Source: JAAGZL01 sp050288625 (GTDB lineage Bacteria > Pseudomonadota > Gammaproteobacteria > Chromatiales > Chromatiaceae). From it: a stretch of DNA of 27,815 nucleotides. The notes beneath the pieces are model-generated. The model was given only the letters and a program-made list of their open reading frames with translations. It was not told the origin of the DNA and ran no database searches. How positions within the stretch are numbered: position 1 is the first letter of the stretch; each line of letters opens with the position of its first letter. The stretch covers positions 1-27,815 of the forward strand of contig JBNKEE010000024.1 of assembly GCA_050288625.1 (NCBI GenBank), read 5' to 3'. Of this stretch, positions 9,083 to 16,496 are shown in pieces. The position numbers were made by a program, and so were the translations under genes.

Positions 9083-9724
9083 TTATTTAGCCTTTGCAGC
9101 AGCTAGGTCATCTAGCTTCATCTGAATCAAACGAGGATTAGCCACTTCGTTTTTCAAGGCCTCCTGATAAGCCGTGCGAGCCGCTGCGTAATCTTTTTTT
9201 ACCCTGGCTATATCACCACGTATGGCTGAGAACTCTCCAACAAAATTATCTTTCTCCGCCTTCGCAGCAATTGCCTCTGCCCCATCAATATCGTCTTGAT
9301 CTAAAAGGATACGCGCCATGCGCAGTCGCGCTAACTGTTTTAGAGAAGAGTCCTCAGAATTTGTCATTACCCACTTATACTGGGTCTTTGCCGAATCTGT
9401 ATTACCCTGTTGCAGTTGTATCTTGGCCATATCCAACGCAGCAAAAACCGCATAGCTACTTTTTGGCCATTCAGACACGATCATCTCCCCCTGCTTTATA
9501 ACAGACTCGATGTTACCGGCCTGTATGGCCTGAGCCATCTTTTCGTAGCGAAGAGATGCTTGAGCAGCCAACTCATCTTGATGCTGATTCCAGGCCTGCC
9601 ACCCAAATACCGCCCCTAGCCCCAATATGACGCCCCCAAATATGGAGCGGCCGTTCTCATTCCACCACTTTTTAAGTGCCTCAACTTGTTCTTCTTCCGA
9701 ATCGTATACGCCCACGTTTGTCAC
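9083..9724 (-). CDS. yfgM: Ancillary SecYEG translocon subunit / TPR protein YfgM
   Basis: Inner-membrane protein with a periplasmic tetratricopeptide-like domain. In E. coli it associates with SecYEG and the chaperone PpiD and helps hand over exported proteins. A short cytoplasmic part (EEEQVEALKKWWNENG) is followed by one membrane helix (about residues 28-44, SIFGGVILGLGAVFGW) and helical repeats. The C-terminus is rich in Ala and Lys. Length is 213 residues from GTG at 9724. A second in-frame GTG at 9715 is preceded by AAGGTG at a 6-base spacing and may be the real start (210 residues). It lies directly before bamB, as in related genomes. Confidence 0.92.
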   Translation of the reverse strand: MTNVGVYDSEEEQVEALKKWWNENGRSIFGGVILGLGAVFGWQAWNQHQDELAAQASLRYEKMAQAIQAGNIESVIKQGEMIVSEWPKSSYAVFAALDMAKIQLQQGNTDSAKTQYKWVMTNSEDSSLKQLARLRMARILLDQDDIDGAEAIAAKAEKDNFVGEFSAIRGDIARVKKDYAAARTAYQEALKNEVANPRLIQMKLDDLAAAKAK

Positions 9725-9765
9725 CTTTAGTTTCCCGCACTGGGATAAACCACCATGAAATCATC

Positions 9766-9798
9766 TGGCACAACCGTTGCCGGGGCAAGATTGTGCCA
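9766..9798. repeat. Strong imperfect hairpin between hisS and yfgM
   Basis: TGGCACAA (9766-9773) and TTGTGCCA (9791-9798) form a perfect 8-bp outer stem. TTGC (9777-9780) and GCAA (9785-9788) form a 4-bp inner stem closed by a CGGG loop, and the two stems are separated by a small 3/2-base internal loop. It sits in the 96-base gap between the hisS stop and the yfgM start. No T tract follows on either strand, so it looks more like a processing or mRNA-stabilising structure, or a REP-like palindrome, than an intrinsic terminator. Confidence 0.55.
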
Positions 9799-9820
9799 CT
9801 ATTTTCAACTACCGCATAGC

Positions 9821-11098
9821 CTAGCATTCATCCAGCAGCGGCTGAAAAAAATCCCCAAGTTCACTCAGGGTTATCTCCTTCTGTTCACTCTCATCACGCA
9901 GAGGCTTAACACCTGCCACACCACGCTGCAGCTCATCCTCACCTATGACCAGTGCGAATCTGGCCCCGCTACGGTCAGCCCTTTTAAACTGACTTTTGAA
10001 GCTGCCGCCGCCGCAATTTGCGAGCAGGCGCAAACCTGGCACCTGGTCTCTCAGCCGCTCTGCCAAAAACAGACCTTGCCTCTGGGGCTCATCCCCTACC
10101 AAAACCATATAGGCGTGTAGACCTGCAACTTGCGATGCAGTTTCAGTCTCTTCCAATAACGAGATAAGACGTTCCACCCCCATGGCGAAACCAATTGCCG
10201 GGGTACTGCGGCCGCCAAGCTGCTCAACCAATCCATCGTATCGTCCACCTGCGCATACAGTACCCTGGGCGCCGAGGCGGTCGGTAACCCACTCGAATAC
10301 GGTGCGAGAATAATAATCCAATCCTCGTACCAATCGTGGATTTATTACATAGCTCACACCCGCAGCATCTAGACCCGCGCAGAGTGCATCAAAATGTTCC
10401 TTAGATTTATCGCCAAGAAACTCCAGCAGTGAAGGTGCCCCGGCGATCAACTCCCGCATATCCTGATTCTTGGAATCCAGGATACGCAATGGATTGGTCC
10501 CGAGCCTGCCCAGACTCTCATCATCCAGTTGATCTTTTTTCGATGAGAGATATGCAACTAGCTTCTCACGATAGGCAGCACGTTCATCTGCAGTGCCTAG
10601 TGTGTTTATCTGCAACTCAAGACCGTCCAGGCCCAGGGCCTTCCAGATCCGGTTGCTTATAAGGATCACCTCCAGATCTATGTCTGGACCTTCCATACCA
10701 TAGGTCTCAACCCCTATCTGATTGAATTGACGAAAGCGCCCCTTCTGTGGGCGCTCATGACGAAACATGGGCCCCTGATACCAAAGACGTTGAACCTGGT
10801 TGTGAAAGAGCCCATTTTCTATTCCGGCCCGTACGCATCCGGCCGTGCCTTCCGGGCGCATGGTGAGGCTGTCACCATTACGATCGTCGAAAGTGTACAT
10901 CTCCTTCTCAACGATATCGGTCACTTCACCTATCGAGCGTTTAAACAGATCCGTCATCTCCAGGACAGGCATACGGATTTCGCTGTAACCATAACTGGCA
11001 AGGACTCCGCCTACCCTCTCCTCGAATAACTGCCACAAAGGAGTCTGATCCGGCAGGATGTCTCTCATGCCGCGTATGGCCTGAATATTTTTTGCCAT
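9821..11098 (-). CDS. hisS: Histidyl-tRNA synthetase
   Basis: Class II aminoacyl-tRNA synthetase that charges tRNA-His. The start MAKNIQAIRGMRDILP matches E. coli HisS. Motif 2 is around MFRHERPQKGRFRQFNQIG, the histidine-binding motifs are RLVRGLDYYSRTVFEWV and GTVCAGGRYDGLVEQLGG, and motif 3 is GFAMGVERL. The anticodon-binding domain occupies the last ~100 residues. Length is 425 residues (E. coli 424). I choose the ATG at 11098 over the TTG one codon upstream because of the alignment and an AGG six bases before that TTG-ATG pair. It follows rodZ by about 40 bases, where ispG would be expected in related genomes. Confidence 0.96.
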   Translation of the reverse strand: MAKNIQAIRGMRDILPDQTPLWQLFEERVGGVLASYGYSEIRMPVLEMTDLFKRSIGEVTDIVEKEMYTFDDRNGDSLTMRPEGTAGCVRAGIENGLFHNQVQRLWYQGPMFRHERPQKGRFRQFNQIGVETYGMEGPDIDLEVILISNRIWKALGLDGLELQINTLGTADERAAYREKLVAYLSSKKDQLDDESLGRLGTNPLRILDSKNQDMRELIAGAPSLLEFLGDKSKEHFDALCAGLDAAGVSYVINPRLVRGLDYYSRTVFEWVTDRLGAQGTVCAGGRYDGLVEQLGGRSTPAIGFAMGVERLISLLEETETASQVAGLHAYMVLVGDEPQRQGLFLAERLRDQVPGLRLLANCGGGSFKSQFKRADRSGARFALVIGEDELQRGVAGVKPLRDESEQKEITLSELGDFFQPLLDEC

Positions 11099-11138
11099 CA
11101 ATAACCTGCGTTATTTCAATTAATCTTGGATACCCTGA

Positions 11139-12200
11139 CTAGGGCTTTTCTATCTTTCCATCAACTATGGTGAAACGCGCAACCCCACCACTTGAATACT
11201 TATCTATGTCAGCCAGCTTCCCATCAATTTCAACCTTTACCGCATTCGAGTTTCCCAAAACTACTTTGTAGGGCATGAGGCTGGTCAATCTCTTTTTGGT
11301 CCCTTTTTTGTGCTCTCCAATCATAATCACCCTATTCTTCGCGTCTCTTACCTTTACCCATCCAGTTTCCACAAAATTAAACCAGACACCCTTAGCCACG
11401 GGTGCTGGCTCAACAGCCTTGGGAGCAGACGCTGGAGAAGCAACGGCTGTTTGAATTGGTTTTGGCGCTATCTCTGTCAGAGGTTTTACTTCCTCTTTGG
11501 TTGCGGATGGCAATGGTATGGGTATCGACTTATCTTCAGATACAGACGGCTCTATTTCTTTGATTACCGATTCTACCGGCTCTGATGCGGGCTTCACATC
11601 AATCGTGGTCATAACCCGCTCATTGCTCCCTTCTGTGACCTCAGGTTCGCTTGTAGATTCACTATCAGAAGGAATGGGAAGCGACAAAGATTCGGTTGCC
11701 ACTGTCTCTCCTCCTTCTATAGGCACCGGTATGGCCAGCTCCGGCTGCGGAGTCTCTTGGCTATTGATGAGTTTTTGCGCAAGCTGTCCCAAATCGCTCC
11801 ACCATACAGTTATAGGAACGATTATTACGGCTGCCACAATTACTATACTTAGGATCTTGACCAGGTCATGATCCCCATTAACCTCCATCTTTACATCTGA
11901 TTCTACCAATGTCTGCTTTGGCAGATCTGGTTCATATCCGAATTTGGCATAGGCATCTAACACAGGCCCAACAGGCTCCTCTAACAGACGCGCATAATTT
12001 TTCAGATATCCGCGCACAAACACCGGCTCTGGTAGTGAACTAAAATCATCTGCTTCTATGGATTTTATCTTGAACTCAGAAAGATGCAGCATAGCTGCAA
12101 CCGCTTCAATATCTAGTCCTTTTAGCTCACGTGCGCGACGCAGGATAGCCCCTGGTCCGTCTATTAGCCCTCTCTGCTCGACTGGTGCTGTATCATTCAT
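11139..12200 (-). CDS. rodZ: Cytoskeleton/cell-shape protein RodZ
   Basis: Bitopic inner-membrane protein that links MreB filaments to the elongation machinery and keeps rod shape. A cytoplasmic helix-turn-helix domain (about residues 15-85, GAILRRARELKGLDIEAVA...) is followed by a basic/acidic linker. One membrane helix (about 112-134, DLVKILSIVIVAAVIIVPIT) comes next, then a long Pro/Ser/Glu-rich periplasmic spacer and a C-terminal DUF4115-type beta domain (VWFNFVETGWVKVRDAKN). Length is 353 residues (E. coli 337). Its ATG overlaps the pilW stop (ATGA), indicating translational coupling. Position between pilW and hisS is conserved, except that ispG is missing. Confidence 0.93.
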   Translation of the reverse strand: MNDTAPVEQRGLIDGPGAILRRARELKGLDIEAVAAMLHLSEFKIKSIEADDFSSLPEPVFVRGYLKNYARLLEEPVGPVLDAYAKFGYEPDLPKQTLVESDVKMEVNGDHDLVKILSIVIVAAVIIVPITVWWSDLGQLAQKLINSQETPQPELAIPVPIEGGETVATESLSLPIPSDSESTSEPEVTEGSNERVMTTIDVKPASEPVESVIKEIEPSVSEDKSIPIPLPSATKEEVKPLTEIAPKPIQTAVASPASAPKAVEPAPVAKGVWFNFVETGWVKVRDAKNRVIMIGEHKKGTKKRLTSLMPYKVVLGNSNAVKVEIDGKLADIDKYSSGGVARFTIVDGKIEKP

Positions 12201-12997
12201 TGCTTCAACGAATCCTTCAATAGTTTAACTTCCGTTGAATCAGGGAAGCTACCTTTCAACTGCATGGAATAGCTGGCTACGGCATCTCTGTTCCCAAGTT
12301 TCCGTTCTATCTGTATCCCCAACCATAAGGACTGTGAAGTAAATTTCGCCACATCATGATAGCGTTTTAGAAAATCTCGAGCCGCCTGCATATCTCCTGT
12401 TTCATAACTGATCTTTGACATCTGAAACAGTGCTACAGAAAATTTCGTATTATGTTGCAATGCCCTACGTAGATAGGCCTCAGCCAGATCCAGATCATTA
12501 GTTTGTCTGGCGCAGATGCCGGCGTTAGCTAGTGCAACTTCCGGCGTCTTATACAAAGGGTTCTTCAAGGCCTCTTTGAATTGCTTATCAGCTTCTTTGA
12601 ATTTCTTTTGCCCGCAAAGGAAAGTTCCGTAAGCGTTCAGAGTATATGGGTTTTTTGGTTGCAAACTTTTTGCGCGTTTAAAGTGTTTATCCGCCAAACC
12701 ATTTTCACCCAGGCGATTATAGATAATTGCCATAACATTATGGGCTTCACCATTATTAGGATCGGCAGCTACCGCCTTTTTCACATTCTGTAAGGCCACC
12801 CCCAGCTGTCCCTTCTGCATATAGATAATGGCCAACCTAACGTAGACATCACCAGTCCCCTTTTTCTGAGTAGTCTGGCCCAGGGAGCCAGTAGCATCAT
12901 CCCCGCTAGCTCGGATCCCGGTTGTCTGGCAACCTGATAGGCCAAAGACCAACATCACCACTATTGTCACTACAGCCTTGGAAACTTCCAATTTCAC
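12197..12997 (-). CDS. pilW: Type IV pilus biogenesis/stability lipoprotein PilW (PilF)
   Basis: Outer-membrane lipoprotein pilotin needed for assembly of the PilQ secretin of type IV pili. A signal peptide ends in a lipobox VFGLSGC, with Cys23 as the lipidated residue. It is followed by tandem TPR units, for example YMQKGQLGVALQNVKKAVAADP and NAYGTFLCGQKKFKEADKQF. Length is 266 residues (P. aeruginosa PilF 252). The GTG start at 12997 overlaps the rlmN stop (GTGA) and is preceded by GGAGG at 9 bases, so it is both coupled and independently loadable. The neighbourhood rlmN-pilF-rodZ is the Pseudomonas arrangement. No other pilus genes are in the window. Confidence 0.92.
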   Translation of the reverse strand: MKLEVSKAVVTIVVMLVFGLSGCQTTGIRASGDDATGSLGQTTQKKGTGDVYVRLAIIYMQKGQLGVALQNVKKAVAADPNNGEAHNVMAIIYNRLGENGLADKHFKRAKSLQPKNPYTLNAYGTFLCGQKKFKEADKQFKEALKNPLYKTPEVALANAGICARQTNDLDLAEAYLRRALQHNTKFSVALFQMSKISYETGDMQAARDFLKRYHDVAKFTSQSLWLGIQIERKLGNRDAVASYSMQLKGSFPDSTEVKLLKDSLKQ

Positions 12998-14085
12998 TTT
13001 GCTATTCCTCCACAGGAGACTTTTTCATTATCAAGTGTACGTCTGCTTTTATCTTTGACTCTACCCACCAACTGCCCACAGGCCGCATCTATATCATCAC
13101 CCCTAGTCTTTCTAGTGATAGATATTATGCCAGCCTTCTTCAATCTCTGCCTGAACGCTTCTAACCTTTCAGGTGGCGACGCCCTGTACTCGCTACCAGG
13201 GAATGGGTTAAATGGGATCAGATTCATCTTTGAAGGCGTGCCCTCCAACAATCTGATCAGCTCCTTGGCATGGGCAATGCTGTCATTGACCCCATCCAAC
13301 ATCACATATTCCCAGGTAACCTTACGCCTTTTATCGCCCTTTACAAAATCGCGACAGGCCGGTATCAGCTCTTCCAAGGGGTATTTCTTGTTGATCGGTA
13401 CCAACTTGTCCCGCAATTCATTGTTCGGTGCATGCAGTGATACCGCAAGACTAACATCGCTTACCTTGCGTAACTCGCGCAATGCCGGCACTACTCCTGC
13501 AGTACTGACAGTCACCCGGTATTTTGACAAGCCATAGGCCAAATCATCCTGCATTATGTTCATAGCATCAACTACGGCATCCAGATTGGCTAGAGGTTCG
13601 CCCATACCCATAAGCACCACATTGGTCAAGGCTTGGTCCATCATCCTGACTGCCACCCATACTTGACCAATGATCTCAGCTGTCGAGAGATTACGGTTAA
13701 ACCCCTGTTTAGCAGTAGAGCAGAAACTACAATCCAGGGCACAACCAACTTGGGAAGAGACACATAGGGTAGTGCGTCCATCATCCGGTATCATGACGGT
13801 CTCGATTCGGTTATTGCAATCTAGCTCTAACAGCCATTTACGTGTTCCGTCCTTGGATGGTTGTTCCAGAATGACCTCCGGCACACTGACCTCAGAGACT
13901 AGCTTGAGCTGAGCACGCAGTTTTTTGCTCAGATCTGTCATCAGATCAAAGTCGGTTACGCCGTGCTTGTGAATCCACTTCAGAACCTGGCGGGCGTGAA
14001 AGGTCTTGAACCCCATTTCCTCGAAATAGGATTCTATGGCCTTGCGGTCCAGGCCTAGTAGATTGATTTTTTCCTGCGATGCCAA
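12994..14085 (-). CDS. rlmN: Dual-specificity 23S rRNA/tRNA adenine C2-methyltransferase RlmN
   Basis: Radical-SAM enzyme that methylates C2 of A2503 in 23S rRNA and A37 in some tRNAs. The CxxxCxxC iron-sulfur motif is Cys115, Cys119 and Cys122 (GCALDCSFCSTAKQGF). The methyl-carrier cysteine is about Cys336 in TRGDDIDAACGQLVGRV, as in E. coli. GMGEPLANLD binds SAM. Length is 363 residues (E. coli 384). The only candidate start near the expected N-terminus is TTG at 14085, because the frame closes six codons upstream; its ribosome site is poor (GAG). It begins the coupled rlmN-pilW-rodZ group. The 152 bases between relA and rlmN hold a 5-bp hairpin (14222-14234) and no clear promoter. Confidence 0.95.
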   Translation of the reverse strand: MASQEKINLLGLDRKAIESYFEEMGFKTFHARQVLKWIHKHGVTDFDLMTDLSKKLRAQLKLVSEVSVPEVILEQPSKDGTRKWLLELDCNNRIETVMIPDDGRTTLCVSSQVGCALDCSFCSTAKQGFNRNLSTAEIIGQVWVAVRMMDQALTNVVLMGMGEPLANLDAVVDAMNIMQDDLAYGLSKYRVTVSTAGVVPALRELRKVSDVSLAVSLHAPNNELRDKLVPINKKYPLEELIPACRDFVKGDKRRKVTWEYVMLDGVNDSIAHAKELIRLLEGTPSKMNLIPFNPFPGSEYRASPPERLEAFRQRLKKAGIISITRKTRGDDIDAACGQLVGRVKDKSRRTLDNEKVSCGGIAK

Positions 14086-14237
14086 TTTAGACTCAATAAT
14101 CTTTTAGATATCTGATCGGCAGGGATAAAACAGCATTATCTACTGGCCGAATAGTTACAAAATCAGTGAGTTAGTTTACCTTGCGTGAGGGTATGCTGGC
14201 AAAAATATAAACGTAGATTGTGATCTGGTAGATCGAA

Positions 14238-16451
14238 CTAAACCTTTCTTTTCACTTCCAGTACATCGGACATCTGTGCGATCTTACCCAACACAGTGCT
14301 CAGCTGCTCCATATCGCTGATTTCTATGGTAAATCGCATCAGCGCCTGATCGGTACGTCTGTCAGATTTTGTATTTACACCGGTGAGGTCAACCTCTTCG
14401 TTGGTCAATATGGATGAGATATCCCTGAGCAAACCTTTGCGGTCATTTGCCAACACCTGGATATCGACCTGATAGGATGAACCGGCACGCTCTTCACTCC
14501 AACTCACCTGAGTCAACCTATCCTGCATAGATTGAGGTATTCTCTTTATGATGGAACAGTCACGACGATGCACAGTTATACCGTGTCCTCGGGTGATAAA
14601 CCCGATGATCGGGTCACGAGGTACAGGTTTACAACAGTGGGCGATGTGAGTCATAAGATTTCCCACTCCCTCCACTACAACTTCACTACCATGTTTCTTC
14701 GCGATTCCATGCCGACGGCGCAGTTTAACCTGATCTGAAGCTTCTGTAGCCGGCTCCTGACGTCTTCTTATTCCAAGCGCCAGATGCACTGGCGAAAGGT
14801 CACCTCTGCCGATTGCCGCATACAGATCATCTATCTTGGTTAGATTATGACGTTTGGCCTCCGCCAACAGATCGAGCCCTCCCATGCCTAGGCGGGTCAT
14901 TTCACGCTCCAGGCTACTCTGGCCAATCTGCACATGCTCATCGTAATTCTGTTGTTTAAACCACTGCCTAACCTTGGCCCGTGCGTTTGCCGTCTTGAGA
15001 TAGCCCATGCGGGGACTCAGCCAATCTCTGCTGGGTTTACCCTCTTTGGCAGTCAGTACCTCCACCATCTGACCGCTCTCAAGCGTTTGGGTAAGCTGGG
15101 CAATCCGCCCATCTATCTTGGCGCCGCGGCAACTATGTCCTACCTCGGTATGAATAGCATAGGCAAAGTCCAAGGCAGTGGCGCCCTTTGGCAGCTCAAT
15201 CACGTTGCCTTTCGGCGTGAGCACATAGACCTGGTCTGCCTCGAAATCCGACTTAGCAGACTCAAGAAAGTCGTGATCTCTGTCCTCAGCACCCTGTGAT
15301 TCGAGCCAATTACGCATAAGGGTGATACGCCGCTCAAATTCAGCGTCAGATTCACCGCTCTCTTTGTACCGCCAGTGGGCGGCAACGCCCAGCTCCGCAT
15401 GTTCATGCATCTCCTTGGTTCTGATCTGGATCTCCAGCGGCTTATCTTCTGGACCGATCACGGCGGTGTGGATGGAACGGTAGAGATTTGCCTTTGGGGT
15501 GGCTATATAGTCATCAAACTCGCCTGGAATATGGCGCCAAAGGCCATGCACCACACCAAGAGCCGCATAACAATCGGACTCACTGTCTAACAGCACTCGA
15601 ATCCCGCGTAGATCAAATATCTGATCGAATCCGATCGATTTGCGTTGCATCTTCTTCCATATGCTGTAGATGTGCTTGGGACGACCAGAAATCTCCGCCT
15701 CAAGACCTATGGCATTGAATTTCTCCTGCAACAGTTCGATTACATCCGTCACAAACCTTTCACGTTCGACACGCTTGCCATCCAACTGACTAGCTATCGC
15801 CTTGTAAGTGTCCGGTTCCATATGCCGCAGACAGAGGTCCTCCAACTCCCACTTGATCTGCCAAACACCAAGCCTATTGGCCAAAGGAGCATAAATATCG
15901 TGAGTCTCCAAAGCCTCCCAGACCCTGCTCTCTTCGGGCAGGAATTTCAGTCCTCGCATTTTGTGCAAACGTTCAGCCAGAATCACCAGCACCACGCGTA
16001 TATCATCCGCAAGGGCCAACAACATACGGCGAAGCTTTTCCGCGTGTCGCTCTTCGTCTCTGCGTGTAATTCCAACCGAGGATTCAGCCACTAGGCCGAT
16101 GCGATCAAGATTGTTCACAAGACCAGCGATCTCTGATCCAAACCTTTCCTCTATCTGTTCTGGAGCAAGATCAACTCCAGATAGCCCATAGTGTAAGACC
16201 GCGGCAGCCAGAGTATCGCTGTCCATGGCAAGATCATTCAGGATATCTCCTACCGCCATAGCCTGATGTAATTGCTCCGCGTATCCTTCCTTACCCGTGT
16301 CATGCAGTAATTCTGCAACATACAGGCATACATCTTTGAGCAGCATTACCCCATCATCACCACGTTCGTGAGCAACAGTCTCCAGCCACGACTCCAGATC
16401 AGTCTGACAAAAACCTCCGTTTCCTGATTTTTTGGAATTTACTGTTACCAT
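14238..16451 (-). CDS. relA: GTP pyrophosphokinase RelA, (p)ppGpp synthetase I
   Basis: Ribosome-associated stringent-response enzyme making pppGpp/ppGpp from ATP and GTP/GDP when uncharged tRNA enters the A site. Domain order is a pseudo-hydrolase HD region (about 45-165), a synthetase domain (about 240-360), TGS (407-468), a zinc-finger/helical region with HCCKPVPRD, and ACT (about 665-737). The hydrolase motif is degenerate: the HD pair reads His87-Tyr88 and the usual downstream Glu-Asp is absent. The synthetase carries the acidic EFDD motif at 311-314, typical of monofunctional RelA rather than SpoT. Length is 737 residues (E. coli 744). It lies 45 bases after htpG on the same strand, so heat-shock read-through is plausible. 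spoT is not in the window. Confidence 0.95.
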   Translation of the reverse strand: MVTVNSKKSGNGGFCQTDLESWLETVAHERGDDGVMLLKDVCLYVAELLHDTGKEGYAEQLHQAMAVGDILNDLAMDSDTLAAAVLHYGLSGVDLAPEQIEERFGSEIAGLVNNLDRIGLVAESSVGITRRDEERHAEKLRRMLLALADDIRVVLVILAERLHKMRGLKFLPEESRVWEALETHDIYAPLANRLGVWQIKWELEDLCLRHMEPDTYKAIASQLDGKRVERERFVTDVIELLQEKFNAIGLEAEISGRPKHIYSIWKKMQRKSIGFDQIFDLRGIRVLLDSESDCYAALGVVHGLWRHIPGEFDDYIATPKANLYRSIHTAVIGPEDKPLEIQIRTKEMHEHAELGVAAHWRYKESGESDAEFERRITLMRNWLESQGAEDRDHDFLESAKSDFEADQVYVLTPKGNVIELPKGATALDFAYAIHTEVGHSCRGAKIDGRIAQLTQTLESGQMVEVLTAKEGKPSRDWLSPRMGYLKTANARAKVRQWFKQQNYDEHVQIGQSSLEREMTRLGMGGLDLLAEAKRHNLTKIDDLYAAIGRGDLSPVHLALGIRRRQEPATEASDQVKLRRRHGIAKKHGSEVVVEGVGNLMTHIAHCCKPVPRDPIIGFITRGHGITVHRRDCSIIKRIPQSMQDRLTQVSWSEERAGSSYQVDIQVLANDRKGLLRDISSILTNEEVDLTGVNTKSDRRTDQALMRFTIEISDMEQLSTVLGKIAQMSDVLEVKRKV

Positions 16452-16466
16452 CTAATATCTTCAGAC

Positions 16467-16492
16467 TGAACCATTCCTGGTTCATCCGAACC
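16467..16492. repeat. Mutually exclusive hairpins in the htpG-relA gap
   Basis: Three short complementary blocks alternate in plus-strand order: TGAACC (16467-16472), GGTTCA (16479-16484) and GAACC (16488-16492). The middle block can pair with either neighbour: a 6-bp stem with a 6-base loop, or a 5-bp stem with a 4-base loop. The structure lies between the htpG stop and the relA ATG, covering the sequence just upstream of relA's weak ribosome site. Alternative folding could tune relA translation, but the stems are short. Confidence 0.4.
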
Positions 16493-16496
16493 TTGG

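Noticed and set aside
13055..13537. 160-residue open frame opposite rlmN
   Set aside because: Antisense to conserved radical-SAM coding sequence; composition reflects the opposite strand's codons.
14086..14237. Possible promoter before rlmN (GATAAT-like -10)
   Set aside because: No -35 at an acceptable spacing could be matched, so it was not listed as a feature.
15645..16094. 149-residue open frame on the plus strand opposite relA
   Set aside because: Antisense to the conserved RelA N-terminal half, with no ribosome site or family motif; a shadow frame.
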